Under the pieces are notes generated by a model that was given only the letters and a program-made list of their open reading frames with translations, was not told the origin of the DNA and did not search any database. The position numbers and the translations under genes were made by a program. A DNA stretch of 41,108 nt, from the NCBI RefSeq assembly GCF_017306585.1, contig NZ_JAFKIC010000144.1, positions 1 through 41,108 of the forward strand. Reading direction: 5' to 3'. Source of the stretch: Mesorhizobium sp. (lineage in GTDB: Bacteria > Pseudomonadota > Alphaproteobacteria > Rhizobiales > Rhizobiaceae). How positions within the stretch are numbered: the stretch's first letter is position 1; each line of letters starts with the position of its first letter. Of the stretch, positions 30,606-39,849 are shown in pieces.

Positions 30606-31628
30606 TCACTGGACCGGCACGTTTTCCCTGAAGATCAGGCGCGGCTCGATGAACTTGCGCGTCAGATAGGGCGCCGATGAGGCGATCGAGCCGAGCAACT
30701 GGATGACCGACTGCTCGGCGATCAGCCTGGCGTTCTGGTCGATGACGACATCGGCAAGGTCATCGACGAGATAGCCGCGCGTTTCCCTGGTCAGGTCATG
30801 GCAGATGAAGACCGGCTTGCGGTTGGGCCTGGCTTCCCGGATCGCCCTGGCGACGCCGGAGCGCCCGGCGCCGACGCAGTAGATGCCGAGCAGTTCCGGC
30901 TCGTTGCGCAGAGCCTTCATGGTTTCGGCATAGCTGGCATCGGGCTCGTCATTGATCTCGACGGCGCTGCTGACGGTGAGGTTGGGAAACTCCTCGCCGA
31001 GCACGGAGCGAAAGCCCATCTCGCGCTCCTCATGGCCGCGATAGGAGCGGGAGCCGACGACCATCGCCAGGCGGCCTTCGCGTCCGCCGAGGAAGCGCCC
31101 CATCAACAGCGCCGCCGTCCGTCCCGCCACCCGGTTGTCTATGCCGACATAGGCCGAGCGCGGCGCGGCCGGAATGTCCGACACCAGCGTCACCAGGCGG
31201 ATGCCGGCGTCGACGATGTCGCGCAGGATGTTGCGTGTCCTGGGATGATCGACGGCGATGACGCCGACGCCGTTGGCCCGCAGCGACAGTTTTTCAACCG
31301 CCATCTGCAGCGCGTTCGGCGAGATGCCCGCCAGATTGTGAATCCGGCAGGAGGCCACCAGCGGCAGGCGCGAAGCATAGTCCTCGATATGCTTGGCGAG
31401 GTCGTGCATGAAGACATTGCGACCGATAGGCAGGAAGAATTCGAGGTTTGCCGGCTTGGAGGGAAGCGTCACCTGGTCGGCGACCGGCAGATAGCCGAGC
31501 TGCTTGGCGGCTTCCAGCACCCGCTGCCGGTTGGCGGCGCTCGCGCCCGGCCGGTTGTTGAGCACCCTGTCGACCGTCGCGGTCGACAGTCCGCAATTCC
31601 TGGCGATATCAGAGACCGTGGCCTTCAT
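30606..31628 (-). CDS. LacI-family regulator of the sugar-uptake locus
   Basis: This 340-residue repressor has the LacI headpiece at residues 1-48 (ATVSDIARNCGLSTATVDRV, then ANRQRVLEAAKQLGYLP) and a periplasmic-binding-protein-like sensor domain (RLVTLVSDIPAAPRSAYVGI, DNRVAGRTAALLMGRFLGG). The usual hinge-helix L-P-A motif is not obvious; the corresponding stretch is QLGYLPVADQV. It lies 125 bases downstream of, and in the same direction as, the sugar ABC genes, so it may be expressed with them and feed back on them. A sugar or sugar acid carried by the transporter is the expected effector. Confidence 0.9.
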   Translation of the reverse strand: MKATVSDIARNCGLSTATVDRVLNNRPGASAANRQRVLEAAKQLGYLPVADQVTLPSKPANLEFFLPIGRNVFMHDLAKHIEDYASRLPLVASCRIHNLAGISPNALQMAVEKLSLRANGVGVIAVDHPRTRNILRDIVDAGIRLVTLVSDIPAAPRSAYVGIDNRVAGRTAALLMGRFLGGREGRLAMVVGSRSYRGHEEREMGFRSVLGEEFPNLTVSSAVEINDEPDASYAETMKALRNEPELLGIYCVGAGRSGVARAIREARPNRKPVFICHDLTRETRGYLVDDLADVVIDQNARLIAEQSVIQLLGSIASSAPYLTRKFIEPRLIFRENVPVQ

Positions 31629-31753
31629 GCCGCGACCCTATCCGTCGATGCGACGCCACGCCACGGAACTGATGTGATCCGGGTGACGGCTGATCGAAAC
31701 CCGTCATCGCAATCGGCATCAGCTTGCGTCGACAAGATGGATTCCGTCCGTGT

Positions 31754-32545
<792 letters not shown>

Positions 32546-32548
32546 GGT

Positions 32549-33535
32549 TCAAGTCCCTGCCTGGTGCCGGCGTTCCAGCCATGAATGCAAGGCCATCATG
32601 CCAAGGATGATGGCGCCGATGAAGATGTTGTAGGCCAGTCCCGGCACGCCGATCAGCACGATGCCGTTGCGCATCACGCGCAGGATCAGGATGCCGAGCA
32701 CGGTGCCGATGATGGTGCCGCGCCCGCCGGTCAGCGCCGTGCCGCCGATGACCACCATGGCGATGACCTCGAGCTCGTAGCCCGTGCCGCTGTTGGGGTT
32801 GGCGGCGGACGTACGCAGCGAGGAGATGACGCCGGCAAGCGAAGCCATCACCGAAGACAGGACGAACAGGCCGATCTTGACGCGGCTGACATTGACGCCG
32901 CGGGCGCGCGCGGCGAGCGGATTGCCGCCGGCCGCCTGGATCCAGTTGCCGGTGCGGCTCTGCGTCAGCACATAGCCGAGCACGATCGCCGCGCCGATGA
33001 ACCAGAACAGCGAGGCATAGACGCGGAACGGTCCGATGTAGAAATCGCCGACCAAAAGGTTCGCCAGCCAGCTGCCTTCCGCGCTCCATGTGCGCTGCGG
33101 AAAGCCGTCGGTGATGAACAGGGCGCTGCCGCGCACCACGAGCAGCATGCCGAGTGTGACCAGGAAGGATGGAATCTTGAGCTGGGTGACAAACCAGCCA
33201 TTGACCAGTCCGATGATCGCCGCGACCACCAGCGCGACAAGCAGGCCCACCTCCAGCGAGGTGACGCCGGCGTTGAAAAGCGTCCACATCAGCACCGGCG
33301 AGAAGCCGAACAGCGAACCGACCGAGAGGTCGAATTCACCCGATGTCATCAAAAGCGTCATCGCCAGCGCGATCAGCCCGAGCTCGACGGTGAAGGCGAG
33401 GATGTTGGAGATGTTCTGCGGCGACAGAAAATCGGGGTTGATGCCCCAGAAGACGGCGAGCTCGATGATGAGCAGCACCAGCGGACCGAATTCCGGCCGG
33501 CCGATCAGGCGTTGGATGAGCGAACGGTTTTCCAT
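32549..33535 (-). CDS. Sugar ABC importer permease (RbsC/FrcC-like)
   Basis: This inner-membrane permease of 328 residues belongs to the BPD_transp_2 class. Typical segments are LLMTSGEFDLSVGSLFGFSP near residue 63 (the GxxDLSVG hallmark), FLVTLGMLLVVRGSALFITD, and the C-terminal VIGGTALTGGRGTIIGTVLG. ATG 33535 places the first membrane helix 15-20 residues in; the open frame continues upstream to 33601 without homology. The ribosome site is weak. It lies between the binding-protein and ATPase genes on one transcript. Sugar specificity comes from the binding protein. Confidence 0.92.
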   Translation of the reverse strand: MENRSLIQRLIGRPEFGPLVLLIIELAVFWGINPDFLSPQNISNILAFTVELGLIALAMTLLMTSGEFDLSVGSLFGFSPVLMWTLFNAGVTSLEVGLLVALVVAAIIGLVNGWFVTQLKIPSFLVTLGMLLVVRGSALFITDGFPQRTWSAEGSWLANLLVGDFYIGPFRVYASLFWFIGAAIVLGYVLTQSRTGNWIQAAGGNPLAARARGVNVSRVKIGLFVLSSVMASLAGVISSLRTSAANPNSGTGYELEVIAMVVIGGTALTGGRGTIIGTVLGILILRVMRNGIVLIGVPGLAYNIFIGAIILGMMALHSWLERRHQAGT

Positions 33536-33649
33536 TGAACCCGCGACATGGTTGGAGCAGGCCACGATCTCCACCGCATCGGCGGACTGGTCGCGGCGCA
33601 AGAAAATGTCTGGCGCCGCGCGACAATGCGCGGCGCCAGGGATCGCGGA

Positions 33650-34585
33650 TTATTTGCCGGACAGGATCTTGTCGTAGATGCCGGCGGTGTCCTTCTCATA
33701 GAGCGCGCCGGTGATGACGTTGAAGCCCGGAGGGATGCCGCTGGCCGCCATGTTGGCGAGCGACAGCGCCACATAGCTGGTCGCCTGCGGGTCCTGCCAC
33801 TGGCCGGCATTGACGTAGCCGTTCAGCACTTCCTGCGTGGTGTCGAGCGAGTTGCCCCAGCCGACGACAGGGATTTCGCCCGGCTTGACGCCGACCTGGT
33901 CGAACACGCGCTTGATCGAACCGGTGACGAGATCGCCGAGCCCGATGATGGCGTTGACCTTGCCCTTATGGGCGGTGAGGTAGTCGACCATACGGTTGAT
34001 CACTTCGGCCTGGTCGAGCGTCGCTTCGGTAACCTCATAGGTGATGCCGAGCGGGCCGAAGACGCTCTTGATGCCTTCTTCTTCCTGCACGCCATAGGTG
34101 GCGCCGGGAATCTCGACCGGCATCCAGACGAAGTCGCCCTTCTTCACCAGACCCTTGTCGACCAGATACTGCGCCCAGTGCTTGCCGAAGGTGACATTGT
34201 CGCCGCCGACATAGGCGTTGAAATTGGCCTTGGGATCGGGCGTGTTGAAGTTGATGATCGGGATGTTGGCCGCGCGGGCTTCCTTGACGATCTCGACCAG
34301 GCTGCCCGGATCGGGGCTGGTGGTGACGATGCCGTCGGCCTTGGCCGAGATGGCCGCGCGGACAGCCTCCTGCTGCGAGGCGACGTCGCCATTGTGGAAA
34401 GAGGTGTTGACGGTGTTGCCGGTGTCCTTGGCCCATTGCTTGGCGCCAGCCAGGAAATAGGTCCAGACCGGGTCGGCCGGCCCGCCATGCGAAACCCAGT
34501 AGAAGGTCTTGGCCTGCGCCGCCGCCGGAATGACGGTCAGCGCGACCAGCAGGCCGTAGAGTACAAGTCTCAGTCTTGTCAGCAT
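33650..34585 (-). CDS. Periplasmic sugar-binding protein (Peripla_BP_4 class)
   Basis: This 311-residue protein has a Sec signal peptide (LTRLRLVLYGLLVALTVIPAAAQA, shown in part: LVLYGLLVALTVIPAAA) cut near AQA-KTF. The mature part is an RbsB-type two-lobed binding protein: GGPADPVWTYFLAGAKQWAK, FHNGDVASQQEAVRAAISAK, ADGIVTTSPDPGSL, PIINFNTPDPKANF. ATG 34585 follows GGGAGGAAATCAA; the frame upstream to 34765 is not coding in character. It is the only binding protein between two permease/ATPase sets. The XylX-like gene nearby suggests a pentose or pentonate ligand, but this is inference. Confidence 0.9.
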   Translation of the reverse strand: MLTRLRLVLYGLLVALTVIPAAAQAKTFYWVSHGGPADPVWTYFLAGAKQWAKDTGNTVNTSFHNGDVASQQEAVRAAISAKADGIVTTSPDPGSLVEIVKEARAANIPIINFNTPDPKANFNAYVGGDNVTFGKHWAQYLVDKGLVKKGDFVWMPVEIPGATYGVQEEEGIKSVFGPLGITYEVTEATLDQAEVINRMVDYLTAHKGKVNAIIGLGDLVTGSIKRVFDQVGVKPGEIPVVGWGNSLDTTQEVLNGYVNAGQWQDPQATSYVALSLANMAASGIPPGFNVITGALYEKDTAGIYDKILSGK

Positions 34586-34810
34586 TTGATTTCCTCCCGG
34601 TTGAAAGATGATCCGTCCCTTGTTCCGGCCTCCGCCGGATTGCGTCTTTTGCCAGCGCCGCTCGGATGCCCAAGAGCATTCCCTTTTTCGACGGATGGCA
34701 AGCCTCCATATGCAGATGTAGTTGGCGCCCGATGCAGCGCCATCAGTGGGTCCATCAGATTGCATCAGTTGCGGTGATTTTCCGGGCAGCCGGATGATGG
34801 GCTTCGAGGC
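34586..34810. promoter_or_regulatory. Spacer between the two sugar-transport gene sets
   Basis: This 225-base region should hold the promoter of the binding-protein operon. It contains CGGATTGCGTC (34636-34646), also found upstream of the other ATPase gene (37407-37417). It also has three CATCAG repeats at 34741, 34753 and 34763, spaced about one helical turn apart. No gene is seen. Confidence 0.4.
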
Positions 34811-35845
34811 TCAGCCGACAGGATTGTCTCCGGTGCGCGCGCCGTCCCGGTTGCGCCACCACCGGCCCAGCCGGTCGACCGCCAGGGCAAGCACCAGCAG
34901 CGCGCCTGTCGCGAAGCTGTTCCAGACGGGATCCACGCCGAACAGGGCCATGGCGCTCAGGATCAGCTGAAGGATCAGCATTCCGATCGCAGCGCCGACA
35001 ACGCTGCCACGGCCACCCGAAAGAGCAGTACCGCCGATGATGGCGGCGGCGATCGCCAGCAGCGTGAACGTGCTGCCATCCCCGGGAGCGATCGTGCCGT
35101 GAGCGCCGACATGGATGACGCCGGCAAGTCCCGCCATCGCGCCCATCAGCATCAACGTCAGCAGCCTTACCGTGCCCGTAGGGATGCCGGCATAGTCGGC
35201 GGCCTGTGGGTTGCTGCCCACGGCCTGGACCCGGTAGCCGAAGCGGGTGCGGTGAAGCACGACATGCATGACCAGCGCCAGCGCGACGAAGACGATGGCG
35301 ACTACCGGCACAATGACAAATGCTTTGCCCGACAGACCCGCAAAGAAGTTTCCATCCGCCTTGGGCGGCACGACTGCCTGGCCCTTGCCGGCAACCAGCG
35401 ACAGACCCTGGATCATCCACCACGTACCGAGTGTTACCACCAGGGCCGGAAGGCGCAGCGTGATCGCCAGCAGGCCATTGATGAGGCCAAGGCAGGCTCC
35501 GGCCGCCACGCCGGCCAGCGCGGCGGGCCATGGGTCCATTCCGTCGACCATCAGCAGCGCCGCGAAGGTCGCCGAAAGATGGAAGGCCGCACCTGCCGAA
35601 AGGTCGATCTGGCGGGCAGCAAGCACGAACACCATGCCGATCGCCAGCAGGCCGGGCAGGGCGGCCTGCCCGAGCATCGAAAGCAGATTGGCTGGTTCGA
35701 GGAAGGAGGGGCTCAGCCAGCCAAGCATCGCCACCAGTATGGCGAGCGCGATCACGGCGCCGGTCTCCGCCGGCAGCCGGATACGGTGCCCGGTTTGATG
35801 GCTCGCCGACCCGGCAAGCGAAGGTGCGGCATCGGTCTTGGTCAT
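34811..35845 (-). CDS. Sugar ABC importer permease, second set (RbsC-like)
   Basis: This 344-residue BPD_transp_2 permease has VLAARQIDLSAGAAFHLSAT (the GxxDLSxG position), RLPALVVTLGTWWMIQGLSL and IIGGTALSGGRGSVVGAAIG. An N-terminal cytoplasmic tail of about 27 residues precedes the first helix. Its start overlaps the ATPase stop by four bases (ATGA), so translation is coupled. No binding-protein gene of its own is adjacent; the nearest is the one at 33650-34585, 225 bases downstream. A longer, out-of-frame open frame over the same bases has no permease features and was discarded. Confidence 0.9.
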   Translation of the reverse strand: MTKTDAAPSLAGSASHQTGHRIRLPAETGAVIALAILVAMLGWLSPSFLEPANLLSMLGQAALPGLLAIGMVFVLAARQIDLSAGAAFHLSATFAALLMVDGMDPWPAALAGVAAGACLGLINGLLAITLRLPALVVTLGTWWMIQGLSLVAGKGQAVVPPKADGNFFAGLSGKAFVIVPVVAIVFVALALVMHVVLHRTRFGYRVQAVGSNPQAADYAGIPTGTVRLLTLMLMGAMAGLAGVIHVGAHGTIAPGDGSTFTLLAIAAAIIGGTALSGGRGSVVGAAIGMLILQLILSAMALFGVDPVWNSFATGALLVLALAVDRLGRWWRNRDGARTGDNPVG

Positions 35846-37371
35846 GCCGCGCTCTCCCGGCTGGCCTGGCGTTCATCGCCGGCGGTCTTTCCCGCCGCGA
35901 GCAGCTTCTGCAGCTTGCCTGCGTCCATGTGCTCTCCGGCCATTTCACCGGCCAGCCTGCCCTGGTGGAAAGCAAGAATCCGATCGCAAAGTCCTGTCAG
36001 TTCGGACAGCTCGCTTGAATGCAGGATGACGATGCAGCCACTGGCCGCCATCTGGCGGATCAAGGCGTAGATCTCCTGCTTGCTGCCGATGTCGACGCCA
36101 CGGGCCGGCTCGTCGAGCAGCATCACTTGCGGGCCGATTTCCAGCCATTTGCCGATGGCGACCTTCTGCTGACCACCGGCCGAAAGCGAGCCCGCGGGCA
36201 TCTCCGGCGTGCTCCTGATGCGCAGCGCCTCGATCTGCCGCGCGGCGCGGTCGATCGCCGATCTCTGCGAATACCAGCGCGGGCCCCAGCTGCGCGCGCC
36301 GACGACGACGTTGGCCATGTTGAAGGCGATGGACTTTTCCGGCATCAGCCCGTTGCCGCGATCGCCCGATATCATGCAGATGTTGCGCTGGGCCGCTTCC
36401 ACCCGCGCCCTCGGCAAGCCGTCTCCGTCGGGAAAACGCACCTTGCCCTGGCGCGGTTTTTTCAGCCCGAACAGCAGGGCAAGCAGATCCTGCGCTCCGG
36501 CGCCGGCAATACCAAGAATTTCGCCCGCACGGGCGATGAAGCTGGCACCGGAAAGCTGGCCGCCGCCGAGCCCATCAATGGTGATCTGCGGCCGCAACGT
36601 GCCTGCATGCTGCGACAAGGCCCGCAGCGGCAGCGGGAACAGCGACTGGCGCAACTGCCCGATCATCGCTTCCTCGGAGGCCGTCAGGTCCTGCCGCGCC
36701 TTGGTCAGCACGTCGCGGCCGTTGCGCATCACTGTCAACTGGTCGGCAATGGCGAGCGCATCCTGCAGCCGGTTCGAAGCGTAGAGCACGCTCATCCCCC
36801 TGGCCCTCAGCCCCCGCAGGGCCAAGGACAGCCGCTCGTTCTGCTGCTGGTCGAGTCCTGAATTAGGGTCGTCGAGGATGAGTAGTCTCGGGCTTTCCAG
36901 CAGCGCGCGGGCGATCGCGACAAGCTGCCGGTCGCCCGGCCCGAGCTCGCCGAGAGGAGCATGGACATTGGCGGCGAGACCAAGCTGCCGAAGCAGGTCA
37001 CGGCTGCGCGCCTCCATCTCGCGCCGGGAGATCAGCCCGTTATGAACCGGTTCACGGTTGACGAACAGATTGGCGAGGACCGGTCGCTCAGGAAACTGCC
37101 CGGGCTGCTGCAGGACCACGCTGATGCCCAGTTTTCGCGCGGCGCTAGGGCTGTCGATGATCGCTTTCTTGCCGTCGAACTCGATGGTGGCGCCGTCTGG
37201 CCGCACGATTCCCGCCAGCACCTTGACCAGCGTCGATTTGCCGGCGCCACTTTCGCCGACCAAGGCGTGGATCGAGCCACGCTCGACCATGAGGTTCATG
37301 TCTTCGAGCACAACCGTGCCGCCAAAGCGCTTGGCGACCGTGCGCACGAACAATATCGGCGAATCGGACAT
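35842..37371 (-). CDS. Sugar ABC importer ATPase, double-domain (RbsA-like), altered catalytic residues in domain 1
   Basis: This 509-residue protein has two nucleotide-binding domains in the RbsA/MglA layout. Domain 1 has an intact Walker A (GESGAGKST), but the signature is LGPGDRQ instead of LSxGxQQ. Walker B reads LLILDDPNSGLD, with Asp where the catalytic Glu should be, and the switch His position reads YASNR (Asn). Domain 2 has the usual RbsA-type degenerate Walker A (GIAGAGAQDLLALLFG), a good signature (LSAGGQQK), Walker B VMLLDEPARGVD and a Ser switch (ILHSSE). Normally domain 1 carries the active residues, so this ATPase may be slow or may depend on a partner. It heads a two-gene operon with the permease at 34811-35845. 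Confidence 0.9.
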   Translation of the reverse strand: MSDSPILFVRTVAKRFGGTVVLEDMNLMVERGSIHALVGESGAGKSTLVKVLAGIVRPDGATIEFDGKKAIIDSPSAARKLGISVVLQQPGQFPERPVLANLFVNREPVHNGLISRREMEARSRDLLRQLGLAANVHAPLGELGPGDRQLVAIARALLESPRLLILDDPNSGLDQQQNERLSLALRGLRARGMSVLYASNRLQDALAIADQLTVMRNGRDVLTKARQDLTASEEAMIGQLRQSLFPLPLRALSQHAGTLRPQITIDGLGGGQLSGASFIARAGEILGIAGAGAQDLLALLFGLKKPRQGKVRFPDGDGLPRARVEAAQRNICMISGDRGNGLMPEKSIAFNMANVVVGARSWGPRWYSQRSAIDRAARQIEALRIRSTPEMPAGSLSAGGQQKVAIGKWLEIGPQVMLLDEPARGVDIGSKQEIYALIRQMAASGCIVILHSSELSELTGLCDRILAFHQGRLAGEMAGEHMDAGKLQKLLAAGKTAGDERQASRESAA

Positions 37372-37405
37372 CGCAACGGCCCCCCGACCGCGCTGCGATC
37401 TTGAA

Positions 37406-37420
37406 GCGGATTGCGTCCGC
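37406..37420. promoter_or_regulatory. Inverted repeat GCGGA-TTGCG-TCCGC upstream of the ATPase gene
   Basis: It lies 35-49 bases before the ATPase start. Its 11-base core CGGATTGCGTC recurs at 34636-34646, at a similar distance (51 bases) before the binding-protein start. It is a candidate operator for the LacI-type regulator of this locus. Evidence is limited to repetition, position and partial symmetry. Confidence 0.35.
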
Positions 37421-37486
37421 AGTCACCCGGATTCCACATAAAATTGTGTTGATGGCGGCCTTCGGCGCAAAGGCAGCTTCAAGGGA

Positions 37487-38647
37487 TCACTGGAGCAGGC
37501 CAGCCCTGGCGAGGTCGCGCATCAGATGGCTGGCGCCGTAGGTCCAGTGCGGGCAATCCGGCGACAGCCGTACCCTGTTGACCAGCGCGCCGAACTTTTC
37601 CGACGAGATGATGACGATGTCGCCGACCTTGTGCGTAAAACCCTTGCCCTTTTCGCCGCGATCCTTGGACGGCACGAACATGGTGCCGAGATAGAGCGCC
37701 AGCCCGTCCGGATACTGATGATGCGGCCCCATGGCGGCGGCGACCAGTTCTTCCGGCGAGCGGCTGATCTCGGCCATCGAGCTTGCGCCCTCGAGCGAGA
37801 ACCCGTCATCGCCCTCGACTTTCAGCCGCACGACGGCCTGCTTTACGTCGTCGATCGAGAACGTGTCGTCGAACAGGCGGATGAAAGGCCCGAGCGATGC
37901 CGAGGCGTTGTTGTCCTTGGCCTTGCCGAGCAACAGCGCCGAACGCCCTTCGACGTCGCGCAGATTGACGTCGTTGCCGATGGTGGCGCCGACGATATTG
38001 CCGGTGCTGGCGGCGATCATGGCGATTTCGGGTTCCGGATTGTTCCAGGTCGACACGGGGTGCAGGCCGACATCGGCGCCGAAGCCGACCGACGCCATCG
38101 GCTGGCACTTGGTGAAGATCTCGGCATCCGGGCCGATGCCCACTTCCAGATATTGCGACCAGGCGCCGCGTGAAATCAGCTTGGCCTTGATTTCCATGGC
38201 TTCCGGCGAACCTGGCTTGAGTTTGGACAGGTCATGGCCGATCAGCCCGGCAATGTCGGCGCGGATGGCATCGGCCTTTTCCGCCGAGCCGCGCGCCTGC
38301 TCCTCGATCACCCGCTCGAGCAGGCTGACGACAAAGGTCACGCCCGACGCCTTGACCGCCTGCAGGTCGACCGGCGAGAGCAGATAAGGCTTCGCCGGAT
38401 CGCGCTTGGCTTCGAAACTGTTGGCGGCGATGTCGTCGAGCGAACCGATCGGCTTGCCCCTGGCCGCGCGCGCATGTCCGGCCGGATCCTTCATCTCGCA
38501 GAGGTCGCGCACGGTCGGTGCCGCGCTCGACGTGATGTCGAAGACGGTGCCGTCGCGGACCGTGACCACCAGGGGATGCGAGGCCTCGCCGCTTCTGGCG
38601 CGCCCGACAAACAGGCCTTCGGCGGGCAGATGCGTCGGGTTGGTCAT
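37487..38647 (-). CDS. 2-keto-3-deoxy-pentonate dehydratase (XylX-like, FAH superfamily)
   Basis: This 386-residue enzyme belongs to the fumarylacetoacetate-hydrolase superfamily and follows Caulobacter XylX closely, as recalled. Shared blocks include LSPVDLQAVKASGVTFVVS, LERVIEEQARG, WSQYLEVGIGPDAEIFTK, WNNPEPE, GNDVNLRDVEGRSALLLGKA, KDNNAS, HHQYPDGLALYLGTMF and GFTHKVGD. The metal-binding acidic residues expected in the FAH core are E127-like in ERVIEE and those of NNPEPE. XylX converts 2-keto-3-deoxy-D-xylonate to 2-oxoglutarate semialdehyde in the non-phosphorylated pentose pathway. AGAGGAT precedes ATG 38647. It lies 115 bases upstream of the sugar ABC genes in the same direction, which points to pentose or pentonate uptake. 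The other pathway enzymes are not in the window. Confidence 0.85.
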   Translation of the reverse strand: MTNPTHLPAEGLFVGRARSGEASHPLVVTVRDGTVFDITSSAAPTVRDLCEMKDPAGHARAARGKPIGSLDDIAANSFEAKRDPAKPYLLSPVDLQAVKASGVTFVVSLLERVIEEQARGSAEKADAIRADIAGLIGHDLSKLKPGSPEAMEIKAKLISRGAWSQYLEVGIGPDAEIFTKCQPMASVGFGADVGLHPVSTWNNPEPEIAMIAASTGNIVGATIGNDVNLRDVEGRSALLLGKAKDNNASASLGPFIRLFDDTFSIDDVKQAVVRLKVEGDDGFSLEGASSMAEISRSPEELVAAAMGPHHQYPDGLALYLGTMFVPSKDRGEKGKGFTHKVGDIVIISSEKFGALVNRVRLSPDCPHWTYGASHLMRDLARAGLLQ

Positions 38648-38964
38648 GTCTGAGATCCTCTGGTCAGCGAGATGCGGTTGCCGGTTCGGCGCGGCACTTT
38701 CACCGGATTCCGATGAAACGTCTATCCCGCGATCCCAAGTGTTGTCTTCCGGCTCGTCTGTGGCCCACCAACAAGCCTCAAGGGAAGGCTTTCAAAGGTG
38801 TGAAATCCCGGACATGATTTTCATGCGGCTTGGCCGGATGCTGTCTCAGCAGCCATTGAGGACACGGCGCCGCTCAAAACCAGTCCCAACAGCGGGATTC
38901 CGCTTGACAGTTTCACGAATATGAAAAAATCTCAGCCAATTTCAAAATTCTGGCAGGCTGGTCG
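38648..38964. promoter_or_regulatory. 317-base divergent spacer between the XylX-like gene and the polyamine-type ABC operon
   Basis: No gene is seen. Near the right end TTGACA (38904-38909) is followed directly by the inverted repeat TTTCA-CGAATA-TGAAA (38911-38926), which would place a repressor between the -35 and -10 elements of the rightward promoter. I see no strong -10. The left half has no clear element. Confidence 0.45.
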
Positions 38965-39849
38965 ATGTCGACCCTGATCGCAGCACAAGCGCCCGAAGCC
39001 CGGTCTTCATCGGGCTTCCGGTTTGTCATGCTGTTGCCGGGCGCGCTGGTCACCTTCCTGCTGATCCTGTTCGCCCTTGGCCTGGTGCTCTTTCTCGCCT
39101 TCCGCGCCAACGACGGCTCGCTGCTCGGCGCCGGTTTCAGCCTGGCGAATTTCCTCACCGTCGTGTCCGACCCGCTCTACTGGACAGTGACGCTGCGCTC
39201 ACTGATCATCGCCGGCCTGGTCACGCTGGCCACGGTCGTCACCGCCTATCCCGTCGCCTACTACCTGGCCTTCCACGCCGGGCGGCGGCGCGGGCTGCTG
39301 CTGTTCCTGGTGACGCTGCCGTTCTGGACCAGCTATCTCCTGCGCGTTTTCGCCTGGAAAATCGTCCTCGCCTATAATGGCGTACTGAATTCGGCCCTGA
39401 TCGAAAGCGGCATCTGGTCGGAGCCGACGCTGGCCTTCCTCAACACGCCGGCGGCGGTGGTTGTGACACTCGCCCACGCCTACGCGCCCTTCGCCATCCT
39501 GCCGATCTATGTGGCGCTGGACACGATCCCGAAATCGCTGCTGGAGGCCGCATCCGATCTCGGCGCGCGTCCGTTCACCGCGTTCCGTCGTGTCGTGCTG
39601 CCCAATTCGATGCCGGGCGTTCTTGCAGCCGCCCTCGTCGTGTTCGTGCCGACCGTCGGCGACTACGTAACCCCGGCCATGGTCGGCGGCCCGGCCAGCA
39701 CCATGATCGGCACGCTGATCCAGTCGCAGTTCGGCAAGGCCAATGACTGGCCGTTCGGGGCTGCGCTTTCGGTCTGCGTCATGCTGGTCATCCTTCTGGT
39801 GGTGCTGGTCGCGCGCGGCGCCGACCGCCGGTTTGGCAGCCGCACATGA
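38965..39849 (+). CDS. Spermidine/putrescine-type ABC permease (PotB-like)
   Basis: This 294-residue inner-membrane permease has the PotB layout: a first helix (FVMLLPGALVTFLLILFALG) after a short cytoplasmic tail, a periplasmic loop, then a permease core with LPFWTSYLLRVFAWKIVLA (a PotB hallmark), the EAA loop LLEAASDLGARPFTAFRRVV and PTVGDYVTPAMVGGP. The ribosome site is weak (GGCAGG). It is the first gene of an operon and overlaps the next by four bases. Cargo could be polyamines or another organic cation or small acid; the class is broad. Confidence 0.92.
   Translation: MSTLIAAQAPEARSSSGFRFVMLLPGALVTFLLILFALGLVLFLAFRANDGSLLGAGFSLANFLTVVSDPLYWTVTLRSLIIAGLVTLATVVTAYPVAYYLAFHAGRRRGLLLFLVTLPFWTSYLLRVFAWKIVLAYNGVLNSALIESGIWSEPTLAFLNTPAAVVVTLAHAYAPFAILPIYVALDTIPKSLLEAASDLGARPFTAFRRVVLPNSMPGVLAAALVVFVPTVGDYVTPAMVGGPASTMIGTLIQSQFGKANDWPFGAALSVCVMLVILLVVLVARGADRRFGSRT

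Noticed and set aside
34755-35975. A 406-codon minus-strand frame over the second sugar permease
   Set aside because: It overlaps the permease out of frame; only the 34811-35845 frame has membrane helices and permease motifs.
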